A stretch of DNA of 16,643 nt from an uncultured Clostridia bacterium (lineage in GTDB: Bacteria > Bacillota > Clostridia > Oscillospirales > Ruminococcaceae). Every line of letters starts with the position of its first letter. Position 1 is the first letter of the stretch. Made by a program: the position numbers and the translations under genes. Location of the stretch: assembly GCA_947628385.1 (NCBI GenBank), contig CANQZS010000013.1:1-16643 (forward strand), in the 5' to 3' direction. The notes beneath the pieces are model-generated. The model was not told where the DNA came from and made no database searches. It saw only the letters and a program-made list of their open reading frames with translations. Shown piece by piece: positions 1 through 8,547 of this stretch.

Positions 1-2
1 TA

Positions 3-182
3 ACGGAACTTCTATCTCCTAATCCTGCGGATTACATTTTGGATATTGCGTGTGGCAATGGAAATTATTCTTCGTACTATATAACTCCAAATTTTTCAAA
101 TTGTAACAGGATAATAATATACAATGTTTTATTATTGTTATTGTCTATATTTTCAAAGTTAATAGAAAAAGGCGGCCATTGA
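3..182 (+). pseudogene. Fragment of a class I SAM-dependent methyltransferase
   Basis: This open frame enters from the left edge and runs to TGA at 180-182. Its first residues (TELLSPNPADYILDIACGNG) match the start of a class I SAM-dependent methyltransferase: a short helix, then the motif I strand and glycine loop (LDIACGNG, about positions 39-62) that binds SAM. Resemblance stops after about position 84. The rest is AT-rich, low-complexity coding (a run of Leu and Ile) with none of the later motifs, so the fold cannot be complete. The 5' part lies outside the window and no substrate can be named. The break sits next to a 15-bp repeat that recurs upstream of brxA, so the gene may have been cut by arrival of the neighbouring operon. 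A chance open frame is possible, but the motif I match is good. Confidence 0.55.
85..99. repeat. 15-bp direct repeat, left copy
   Basis: CTCCAAATTTTTCAA occurs here and again at 13417-13431, exactly and in the same orientation. The two copies bracket the whole BREX operon, with the left one at the point where the methyltransferase fragment loses family resemblance. It could be a target-site duplication, a recombination scar or chance in AT-rich DNA. Confidence 0.5.
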
Positions 183-198
183 TTGAATGATGACCGCC
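161..198 (-). terminator. Rho-independent terminator of the BREX operon
   Basis: Read on the minus strand, GGCGGTCAT (198-190) pairs with ATGGCCGCC (179-171) in a 9-bp stem with one G-T wobble and a 10-base loop. TTTTTCTATT follows at once (170-161). It lies about 120 bases past the brxL stop, with no gene between, so it is the expected end of the operon transcript. Confidence 0.85.
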
Positions 199-315
199 AA
201 ACATCCATAATTATGAAATAAGTGTATCAAAATAATATACACCTTAAATAAACTGTTTGTATGCAAGATAATAACTCACGTTATAAGTAAATTTTGGAAA
301 ACAACGCAGAATTTT

Positions 316-2400
316 TTATTCCACCCCCAAAGCCTTAAATACTGCATCTTCTGCACTATTATAGAAGATGATCTGAAAACTTCCCAGCAATTCGGGAGGA
401 ACTGTTCCAAAATCGGCAGCACACATCATAGGGAGCAGGACTTTTTTTGCTCCGCTGTCAAGACATACTTGCAGGGTATCGGCAAGATTATCCATTTTAA
501 TTAGTGTGCCGCTGATACTGATTTCGCCCAGAACAGCAATAGAGCCAACTGTCGGCTTTCCAAGAGCTATTGACGCTAATGCAATGAGTGTCGGCAAGGC
601 AAGCGTACTTGTCATACCTATACCCTGCAAGTCCTGATAATTTATAATATAGTCGGTATTGACTGTGCTGATAGCTCCGCTTATTTTGTTTCCGTTTGCT
701 TTAAGATAGTTAAACGCTGTATTTGATGCTTCTTTTGCATCACGTTCGCTTCCAAGACCTGTTCTCTCAAACTTTCCTGTTCCGGGAAGTGCCTGCGATT
801 CAAGACGGAATACTCCTATCATTCCCGACTTTCCTCGTGATACAGTATATACCTGACCGGGATTGCACATTCCCTCCGGTATTAGCTTTCCGCCACTCTG
901 TTCGGGTACGGATACATAATGTTCCTCAAATGTTTCGTTATCAATATATGAGAAATTGATGTCATAAAACTCCATACCGCCAAGCTTTTTCAGCTGTTCT
1001 TTTACTCGGCGCCGCATTTCAAGGGATATTTTCAGAATTTCTTCAATATCCTCTTTTGTATAATTGCCGTCTGGGTAGAGGAGTTTAATATATCCTCCTA
1101 CCATTTTTCTGACAGCTATGGTATCTCTCTGATTAAGGTTTCTGCCAAGCTTGAAATATTTATCAAGGGCATCTCCGAACTGCTCTTTACGCAATTCTCT
1201 TACAAATTCAGCAAAATAGTCTGTAATAAAACCATAATCACCCGTGAAATGTTCGGGACGGAACTTTGGTATCTCCCAACCGGGAAGATAACAATGTATT
1301 CTATCAAGGAAAGCTGTATCTGTACCCATTTCCGGTGGGAACGGATCAAAAAGGCTTGAAGTTTTCAGCAAGACCTCTACGTCCTGATTTATGTTGCCGA
1401 CAAACACCATTGAAGCAGATGCAGATTTTTCCTCCTTTCCTCTTGCAAAGGAGCCGGAAGCCATATAGTCCTTCATTATCTGAATTCCGTCTTTATCCTT
1501 GAACTTTATGCCTGCAACCTCATCAAATGCAACACAATCCCACATTCCTACAAGTCCTACTGTTCTCTGTGACATATTGTAAAACAGATTTGCAACGGTG
1601 GACTGTCCTCCCGAAACAAGAATACTGTTAGGAGATACTTCCTTATACAGATGGGATTTACCCGTGCTTCTCGGACCAAGCTCACATAAATTAAAGTTGT
1701 TCTCCACCAAAGGAATTATCCTTGTAAGAATAAGCCACTTCTCACGATATGATAGCTTATCGGGTTCCATTCCGACAGAACGAAGGATAACACTTAACCA
1801 CTCATCTTTGGTGAATGCTTTTCTACCCTCTTTCAGCTCACTAATTTCAATATGGGGCATCTGTATGGGAGTAAGCTGCTTTATACTGATAGGAAGAACA
1901 TCGTTACCCTTCTTTTTCTTCAAATCCTGTGCGGCATCTTCGTAAAGGTCATTGTCATATTCCAGCTGAACTATACACCAGATACCTCCGCATAGAAGCC
2001 TGTCATACTTTTCGGGGAAAGCAGGAGAAATAACTATTTCTGTCAATCCCAGATTGGAAAACTCTGCTTCATATCTATCCTTTTTTATATTCAGCTTTAC
2101 AGTTACTTTGTCAATTACTGTGTATGCTCCGTTTTTTCTAAGCTGTGACAATATTTTTTGTGCTTCATCGGGACGGACAAAATTATCAGACAGTATTTTC
2201 TTTACAGTCTGCACACCCTCCTCGATAATGTTTTCGTCCTCCGAACTGCAATACTGTCCCAGAAGAAACTCCAAAACATAAACGGGAACATTTGCACCTT
2301 CCTTTATGGAAAGTGTCAGATCCTTACGAACAATTTTCCCGTCAAAGTGTTCCCTTAGTTTGCGGTTTATCTCCTCATTGGAGTTTTTTATTTCCTCCAT
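316..2400 (-). CDS. brxL: BREX phage-resistance factor BrxL (AAA+ ATPase with Lon-like C-terminal domain)
   Basis: Last gene of the operon, 694 residues, typical of the family. An AAA+ ATPase core carries Walker A GPRSTGKSH (residues 242-250) and Walker B VAFDE (290-294), with an arginine at FLDRIHCYLPGWE (about 364-376). The C-terminal third (about 510-694) resembles the Lon protease domain, including GEISISG (625-631) and AKKVLLP. By an alignment to E. coli Lon made from memory, the catalytic Lys falls on Ala640 and the catalytic Ser on Thr599 (Ser598 is adjacent), so proteolysis is doubtful. In studied type 1 systems BrxL is needed to stop phage but not for methylation, and it acts as a ring-forming, DNA-binding ATPase. 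Start: ATG with GGAGGAAA just upstream, 15 bases after pglZ. Confidence 0.95.
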   Translation of the reverse strand: MEEIKNSNEEINRKLREHFDGKIVRKDLTLSIKEGANVPVYVLEFLLGQYCSSEDENIIEEGVQTVKKILSDNFVRPDEAQKILSQLRKNGAYTVIDKVTVKLNIKKDRYEAEFSNLGLTEIVISPAFPEKYDRLLCGGIWCIVQLEYDNDLYEDAAQDLKKKKGNDVLPISIKQLTPIQMPHIEISELKEGRKAFTKDEWLSVILRSVGMEPDKLSYREKWLILTRIIPLVENNFNLCELGPRSTGKSHLYKEVSPNSILVSGGQSTVANLFYNMSQRTVGLVGMWDCVAFDEVAGIKFKDKDGIQIMKDYMASGSFARGKEEKSASASMVFVGNINQDVEVLLKTSSLFDPFPPEMGTDTAFLDRIHCYLPGWEIPKFRPEHFTGDYGFITDYFAEFVRELRKEQFGDALDKYFKLGRNLNQRDTIAVRKMVGGYIKLLYPDGNYTKEDIEEILKISLEMRRRVKEQLKKLGGMEFYDINFSYIDNETFEEHYVSVPEQSGGKLIPEGMCNPGQVYTVSRGKSGMIGVFRLESQALPGTGKFERTGLGSERDAKEASNTAFNYLKANGNKISGAISTVNTDYIINYQDLQGIGMTSTLALPTLIALASIALGKPTVGSIAVLGEISISGTLIKMDNLADTLQVCLDSGAKKVLLPMMCAADFGTVPPELLGSFQIIFYNSAEDAVFKALGVE

Positions 2401-2415
2401 TATGCTTTCCTCCGA

Positions 2416-4965
2416 TCAGAATGAGAATCCGAAGTCACCCGAAAAGGCAATATCAATGGTAAACTGCTGCCTTAACGTTTCAAGTCCTGTCCTTGTGTCT
2501 TTTATTACAAGGTAATACTTATCGGCGGCACTATACGTTTTATTTACAAATGAAAATCTCAATGTAAATTTGCGTTTCTGCGAATCCGTATCAGCATTAT
2601 CGGCAATACATATATGCTCGTTTGAAATTTTATCGCCATTCTCCGCTTCAAAGCAAATGCTGTATTCGGTCGGCTTAACAATGTCATTGACAGGCTGACT
2701 CTGAATAAAGTCAAGTCTTGTTACAAGATTAGTAATCTTGGTTTGCAGACTGACAAGTGCTATCTGAGCAAATGTTGTTTCAACCTTGCTCTTATCTGTC
2801 TTAACATCAATAAGAGGAATTATCATTTCCTGCGGTGAGCATCCTCCGTGAACGAAATTCACTCCGCTGCCCTGTGCTTTGAAAATATCCGAACTGATAG
2901 GATAATATATCGTCCTTCCGTCAAGCACGGAATATATCTTCTCCAAACCTATGCTGCCAACACCGTCCTCGCTTATCTCCTTATCGGAAACAGCATAGCG
3001 TTTACTATAAAATTTGGAGCTTTTTGAGATGTTGTCTATCTTACAGCCTTCTGTCAGATGATCCCGTTTATACATAAATCCGTGATCCGCTGTTATGATA
3101 AATCTTGTTACATTTGCAGAGGTGAGCTTTCTGATTATGTCAGCTATCTCGTTTACTGCTTCGCTGCAGGCAACAAATACCTCGTCCTCTGTTGTAGCCT
3201 TATCTCCTCTTGCATCAATCTGATTATGATAAATATAGATAACATTCTTTCCTCTTGTGAAGTTAGCCTTATCATCATAATTCATCTTCTTTACCACATC
3301 AAACTGAATGCAAGCACCATTTTCGTCATATTTTGAAAGCAGCTTGTTTCTCTGCTCTGTGCTGTCACAAGGTAAACCGTCAAGAAGAATTGAATAATCG
3401 TCCTTTATCTCATAGGTCTTATGGGGCAAAAGTGCAGCCATACCGAAGCTCGTTATTGAAGGCAGGACTGCCTGCATAGCCGAAATATTAACCTTACACT
3501 TTTCGTCTGACATCAGCTTTTCAAACAAGGAAACACCGACTTCATAACGCATTGCATCGGATATTATTACAACAACACGTTCCTTAATGTTACCCACAAT
3601 ATCCTCATAGAAATTCAGCTGATACGGCAGAGAGCTTTCTCCCTGTGCATCTGCATAGGTCTTTGTCCAGTTTATAGTGATATTTGACAGATACTCATTG
3701 GAATAAATATTTTCCACAAGCTGACGAAGCTTCTCAAAATCCTTGTTGTTATCAAGCCTGTCAAAATTATAATAGAAATTGCGATAGCTTGTGTCTATCT
3801 TATAATATCTGTCACAATACATTTTCACAAGTGACTGAATATCGCTGACAGGGTGATACTTGCTGTTTGATATTATGTACTGTGCATTTTTCAGCATAGT
3901 ATATTCGGTGGCATACTTTGAGCCGAAATGCTTCTTTATTCTAAGGTCACAAACTTCGGGGATAGACTGCCCGTCTATCATTGCTCCAACGTCCTCCGAT
4001 TCAAGGCGTTCGGTCAGATATTTTATAATAGTTGCATCTACCCCGTCAAAGGCGCTGCTGTCAACTATATTATTTATGGATAATGAAGCAAGCAGCTTTT
4101 CACCCTTCATTCCGTCATAAACAAATGCAGACAATTCATCAAAACGTTCGGAGTAAACGCTGTTATTCATCATATTTTCAAGGAAAGCAAGTATGCTGCC
4201 TGTTTTGTATGTGATAAACTGCTGATATGCTTTCGGCAGTTCCTCGTGAACGGTCTTGGAGAAATAGCTGATAAACATTGTTGCCACAAGTTTTTTCAGA
4301 GTAGGTTCTTTTTCTGTATATCCGAAATACTCGGCTATCTTCTCCCAAAAATCATCAAGGACATTATATGTGTCAAACTCCTTTAGGAATTTGCTTTCGT
4401 CAAGATCGCCACAAAGAATTATCCTTACAACTTCCTCGAAGGAAAGCACACCCACCTTGCAGACAACGCTCATTATTCCAACGAAGATACTATCTTCATT
4501 CATCTTTTCAATATCAAGGTCACGGAAAGCGGCAACTCTGCTCTTGTTTTCAAAGAATTTCCTGCACTTAACAACAGCCTGTCTGCTGTCCTCGCCTATA
4601 CCCAGCTCGGAGCATATCATAGACAGCTTGTCCGCATAGAAAGTCCTTGAATATTTCTGAATATCCTCCAGATGATTGTCCTTTACATCGGGCTGCGGAA
4701 AGGGTGCATATACAAGATAATTCCCCTCTGTATCAACCTTTTCAAGATAATACTTGGTATAGAACTGATTTGTGTAGATATATCCGCCGTGTTTTAAGTC
4801 CTCTGCTCTTTCAAGTTTCAGAATTTTTGCGTTATCAAGGGATATTTCGTCAATATCCCCCGAAAACGATCCGTTATCATCATACCAGAAAATAACCTTT
4901 CGTCCGTCACCCGAAAAAGCATCGTTTAACGAACTTATTATCTGATTTAATTCCAATGCTGCCAT
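2416..4965 (-). CDS. pglZ: BREX type 1 protein PglZ (alkaline phosphatase superfamily)
   Basis: 849 residues, normal for PglZ. The alkaline phosphatase-type domain starts near residue 460. Likely metal-site signatures are VVVIISDAMRYE (464-475, Asp470), LPSITSFGMAALLP (501-514, with Ser/Thr at the nucleophile region), NQIDARGD (581-588) and FIITADHGF (622-630, Asp627 and His628). The N-terminal half is the BREX-specific helical region. In the family PglZ is required for both methylation and exclusion and works with PglX; its exact substrate is not established by this sequence. No signal peptide is seen, so it is cytoplasmic. It begins 17 bases after pglX with GAGGTG before ATG, and ends 15 bases before brxL. 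No stop or frame break interrupts it. Confidence 0.95.
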   Translation of the reverse strand: MAALELNQIISSLNDAFSGDGRKVIFWYDDNGSFSGDIDEISLDNAKILKLERAEDLKHGGYIYTNQFYTKYYLEKVDTEGNYLVYAPFPQPDVKDNHLEDIQKYSRTFYADKLSMICSELGIGEDSRQAVVKCRKFFENKSRVAAFRDLDIEKMNEDSIFVGIMSVVCKVGVLSFEEVVRIILCGDLDESKFLKEFDTYNVLDDFWEKIAEYFGYTEKEPTLKKLVATMFISYFSKTVHEELPKAYQQFITYKTGSILAFLENMMNNSVYSERFDELSAFVYDGMKGEKLLASLSINNIVDSSAFDGVDATIIKYLTERLESEDVGAMIDGQSIPEVCDLRIKKHFGSKYATEYTMLKNAQYIISNSKYHPVSDIQSLVKMYCDRYYKIDTSYRNFYYNFDRLDNNKDFEKLRQLVENIYSNEYLSNITINWTKTYADAQGESSLPYQLNFYEDIVGNIKERVVVIISDAMRYEVGVSLFEKLMSDEKCKVNISAMQAVLPSITSFGMAALLPHKTYEIKDDYSILLDGLPCDSTEQRNKLLSKYDENGACIQFDVVKKMNYDDKANFTRGKNVIYIYHNQIDARGDKATTEDEVFVACSEAVNEIADIIRKLTSANVTRFIITADHGFMYKRDHLTEGCKIDNISKSSKFYSKRYAVSDKEISEDGVGSIGLEKIYSVLDGRTIYYPISSDIFKAQGSGVNFVHGGCSPQEMIIPLIDVKTDKSKVETTFAQIALVSLQTKITNLVTRLDFIQSQPVNDIVKPTEYSICFEAENGDKISNEHICIADNADTDSQKRKFTLRFSFVNKTYSAADKYYLVIKDTRTGLETLRQQFTIDIAFSGDFGFSF

Positions 4966-4982
4966 ATCAGCACCTCATTTTG

Positions 4983-7900
4983 TTATATTTTCGCAAGAAT
5001 ACCCAGATTCTTACCCTCACTGTCGGTCTGCACCTTTTCGTAATTCACCTTCACACCGTCGTCAAGGTCAATATCAATTCTCATATTTGCAAGGTGAGCC
5101 ATTGATGCGTCATAGTCCTTTGTTTCTTTCAGCTGTTTTGTGAGCTTTTCCTTTGCCTTTGTTGCAGCTGCTATCTCACGGCTGTCTGAGCTGTTGTCAA
5201 TAGTGTCCTGCATACGGTCAAGCTCGTTCATATATATCTTCTGTGTCTTGTGGAGATACTCAACACGAACATTTCCGATAGTGTCGGCATTCCAGCGGTG
5301 CATATAGATAAGTGCCTTGAAGCCGTTCTGCTTTCCGCTGTCAAATAGCCAGTAAATCGGGCGTTTCTGATAGATTTTGAGATGATCCTTATAGAAATCG
5401 TTAAGGAAATAGTTTCTGATAACCTCTCTGCTTGTCTTGCCCTTGTTTCCGAGAGCATCGGCAATAAAGTCAAGGTTCTTTTCAAGGGTTTCTTCTCCGT
5501 AAACTGCCGAAATAAAGTCGGCAAAACGTTTTACAATATCGTCCTCAAAATAATAGTCATCGGTTATGGGAATACAGTTATCCTTGTCGGGGATATATGT
5601 ACTGTATTTGCTGTTGTCCCACTCGCCGCCTGCATAAGCAAGACCTTCAACATCAAGCGAATATCTGCCGAACATACAGCCCACCGCATAGGAAATAAGG
5701 CTCTTAATCTCACGCTGTAAATCTGCTTTGCGAACAGTAACGTCCTTGTCCTCCACTTCGGGAGTAAGCTCGTCCTGCAAGCCGTAGATGTCTATGAAAA
5801 TTCGGTTGAGTTCTTCTTCGTTGGCTTTCAGTCTGTTGAAACGCTCGTTACATTCACCCTGCCAAAGCATATAACAAAGTTCAAGAGGGCAGCTGACCTC
5901 AATATGCTTTCCGTAATATGCGGACATAGCTGCACCAACAGCTGTTGCGTCCCATAAATCTTTTGATTTTTCAACTAACGGGTGCTTCTTAAAATCCCAG
6001 CTTGTTTCAAAGCTGTCCCAGTCGGTTTTGCTAATTGAAATATTCTCGTTTACAATGTTCTCTATATTATCTTTTTTGCTTTCATCAAAAATAATAGGCA
6101 AATTTGCAATATCACCTACTTGATAATTCATAGTTGGATTCAGAAATTTTAGTATTACATACGAAACTTTGCAACACATTAATCCAAGATAATAGAAAAG
6201 ATTTTCCTTACAAAATACTGTTTGTCCTGCAGAATCAAAAATTAATCCGTTCGGAGCATATCTAACGCCAAAGTTAGATGAACTAATTTTAGTCCAAGAT
6301 ATGCCCTCATTGAAATAAAAATTTTGTGCGCGTATGTATGCTTTTTCGTATTTTTTAATATCTTCACCATCATTTTTCCAATTTATAATTTTTTCAAAAT
6401 TTCCATACCATTTTCTAAAACTCCCACCACTATTCAGTGGGAACCATTTTTTCTCAGTCCTTTTGGCTTCAATCGATGTATTACAATGGAAACCTATATT
6501 ATTAATTGAAACCTCATTCCAATTTCTTAAAAAACGATTATTATCCGCCGTATCAAGTCCTTTTTTAGGGAAAGCAACATCACCAATCTTTTTATTCTCA
6601 AACGCCCGAATAAAATTCTCACTAACCCAATAAGCCACCGGCGCACCGGGAATTTTTGAAAAGTTTTCCTGCTTGGCTGTATGACGGCATTCACCACTTA
6701 AAAATTGCTCTTTCTTTTCATTTTCGCCCACTGTATCAACAAGCCTTGCATAAGTACCATTGTAGTCTTTAATATGTGAATTATAGTTTACAAATGCTGT
6801 GGTCTGAACAACCTCTCCGCCTATTTCGTCAAATGCTCTCGCACCGAGATGTGCCATATTTACGGTAGTTTTATGCAGCAGCTTTTCACGGAGTTTTTCA
6901 TAGCTTGACAGGAACATAAATGCGTGCTGAGTTATCATCGCATAAAATCCCTTTGTCTTTGCAAGCTGTCCGCATCGTTCAATAAATACCGCAAACAAGT
7001 CTGATTTGCTGTCGGGGTAATACTTCTTAACAAAATCCGACAAAGCACCTGACATTCCGCTGCCGCCCATATAAGGCGGATTCGTGCAGACAACATCATA
7101 CTTCTGCGAAAGGAGCTTATATATTGTCATCATTCGCTCTGTCTTGTCAAGCTCCATACCGATAACACCCGAAAAATCATCAAGAGCTTCATCAAGTCCC
7201 TTGACCTCGTTCATCTCGGTAAGAGAACCGTATGTATCGCAATTTCTGAATTGTTCCGCAAGCTCTTTCAATGCTCCGCCGACATTTGCATCACAAACAG
7301 ATTCAAGTCCCTGAAAATGAGCAAGATTCGGCTTGACCTTATCCTCACGGGTAAGGAAACGGCGGTCATACTGTCTTGCTTTCATCATAAGGGCAAAATA
7401 AGCCAGCTGATACGCACGGCGGTCAATGTCAAGTCCATACAGATTCTTCTGTATAATAAGCCTTGCCGCATCACGCTCGGAATATCCGCAGCTTGAATAA
7501 ATCTGCATAAGAACATCAAAAGCATAAATAAGAATGTGTCCGCTGCCCATACAAGGGTCAATAAACTTTATCTGTTCGGGATTCAGCTCACTGCGTTCCC
7601 TGCGTATTTCTTCAAGCTGTGCCTTAACGCTTTCTTCCTGCTCTGCTTCCTCAAGGTAATACTTCCACTCGGACTTTGCACTGCAATCGGAATGACCATC
7701 AAGCCATAATCTGCCAAGAGAGTTTTCCACCATATACCGCACGATCCAGTCGGGAGTAAAAAGCTGTGTGGCAGCAGGAATATTCTCCTTGCTTATCTTT
7801 ACATTCTTTTTCAGATTGGCAAATACTGTATCTTTCGGCTCGGTGTTGTAATACTGATACAGCCAGCCGATTATTTCAACCTGACCTTCTTTTTCAAGGT

Positions 7901-8534
7901 TAAAATCATCTTCGGGAATATCGTGAACAAGGTGATAGATAATGCCGTCCTTGTCCGTATATGAAACGGGCAGGAGCATTTCCATATAATTTGCAGACTT
8001 TCCGAAAAGTTCAGGCAAGCAGGAATTAAGCTGCCTGCACTCAAATTCAAACATTTTTCCGAAAAGCTCGTCAGCTTTGTTTTCATCTTTCAGACGATAT
8101 ATTTCATCGGCAGATATTTTGAAGCCGTTTTCCTCCGCAACGGATATTGCTTCTGTTACAATATCGGGTTCGCTTTTTCCGCTTTCCAAAGAGGACAACA
8201 CACGCACACGGGAGGGAAGATAATCATTCACTTCCATAAAGCGTATAGCAATAAGCCTGTTAAACCAAGTATATGCTATTTCCTCAACGGTGTTCTTATA
8301 TCCGTCCTGACCTATCTTGCTGACAAGTTCGCTTCGATATGCAATATCCTTGCCCTTTACCTCGGCAGGCTTTCCCGTTCCTATGTCATAGAATTTGAGG
8401 TCTGCCGTTGACTGCGGCAAAGCATCTGCAATTCCCTTTTCGGTAATTCCGATAAGGCTCATACGATAGCTTACCGTTTCAATGAGCTTTCTTCTCGCCC
8501 ATACGGAGAAATTCTTTATCTGCGGCTTGTTCAT
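4983..8534 (-). CDS. pglX: BREX type 1 adenine-specific DNA methyltransferase PglX
   Basis: 1183 residues, as expected for type 1 PglX. SAM-binding motif I is FIDPCMGSGH (324-333), followed by the LYGLDID strand (about 365-371). The N6-adenine catalytic motif is NPPY (485-488) within VVCTNPPYMGG. The later region, about residues 625-835 (positions about 6040-6660), is the probable target recognition domain; it is clearly more AT-rich than its flanks and probably sets sequence specificity. In studied type 1 systems this enzyme methylates the fifth base, an adenine, of a 6-bp non-palindromic site, marking host DNA. The actual site cannot be read from the sequence. Start: ATG with AAAGGAA overlapping the brxC stop, a 13-base gap that favours translational coupling. 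The reading frame is intact, with no long homopolymer suggesting phase variation. Confidence 0.96.
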   Translation of the reverse strand: MNKPQIKNFSVWARRKLIETVSYRMSLIGITEKGIADALPQSTADLKFYDIGTGKPAEVKGKDIAYRSELVSKIGQDGYKNTVEEIAYTWFNRLIAIRFMEVNDYLPSRVRVLSSLESGKSEPDIVTEAISVAEENGFKISADEIYRLKDENKADELFGKMFEFECRQLNSCLPELFGKSANYMEMLLPVSYTDKDGIIYHLVHDIPEDDFNLEKEGQVEIIGWLYQYYNTEPKDTVFANLKKNVKISKENIPAATQLFTPDWIVRYMVENSLGRLWLDGHSDCSAKSEWKYYLEEAEQEESVKAQLEEIRRERSELNPEQIKFIDPCMGSGHILIYAFDVLMQIYSSCGYSERDAARLIIQKNLYGLDIDRRAYQLAYFALMMKARQYDRRFLTREDKVKPNLAHFQGLESVCDANVGGALKELAEQFRNCDTYGSLTEMNEVKGLDEALDDFSGVIGMELDKTERMMTIYKLLSQKYDVVCTNPPYMGGSGMSGALSDFVKKYYPDSKSDLFAVFIERCGQLAKTKGFYAMITQHAFMFLSSYEKLREKLLHKTTVNMAHLGARAFDEIGGEVVQTTAFVNYNSHIKDYNGTYARLVDTVGENEKKEQFLSGECRHTAKQENFSKIPGAPVAYWVSENFIRAFENKKIGDVAFPKKGLDTADNNRFLRNWNEVSINNIGFHCNTSIEAKRTEKKWFPLNSGGSFRKWYGNFEKIINWKNDGEDIKKYEKAYIRAQNFYFNEGISWTKISSSNFGVRYAPNGLIFDSAGQTVFCKENLFYYLGLMCCKVSYVILKFLNPTMNYQVGDIANLPIIFDESKKDNIENIVNENISISKTDWDSFETSWDFKKHPLVEKSKDLWDATAVGAAMSAYYGKHIEVSCPLELCYMLWQGECNERFNRLKANEEELNRIFIDIYGLQDELTPEVEDKDVTVRKADLQREIKSLISYAVGCMFGRYSLDVEGLAYAGGEWDNSKYSTYIPDKDNCIPITDDYYFEDDIVKRFADFISAVYGEETLEKNLDFIADALGNKGKTSREVIRNYFLNDFYKDHLKIYQKRPIYWLFDSGKQNGFKALIYMHRWNADTIGNVRVEYLHKTQKIYMNELDRMQDTIDNSSDSREIAAATKAKEKLTKQLKETKDYDASMAHLANMRIDIDLDDGVKVNYEKVQTDSEGKNLGILAKI

Positions 8535-8547
8535 TTATATCATTCCT

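Noticed and set aside
439..450. Seven-base homopolymer in brxL as a phase-variation switch
   Set aside because: Seven A/T bases is short, the frame is on-phase, and similar runs are common in this AT-rich DNA; no longer tract was seen in pglX either.
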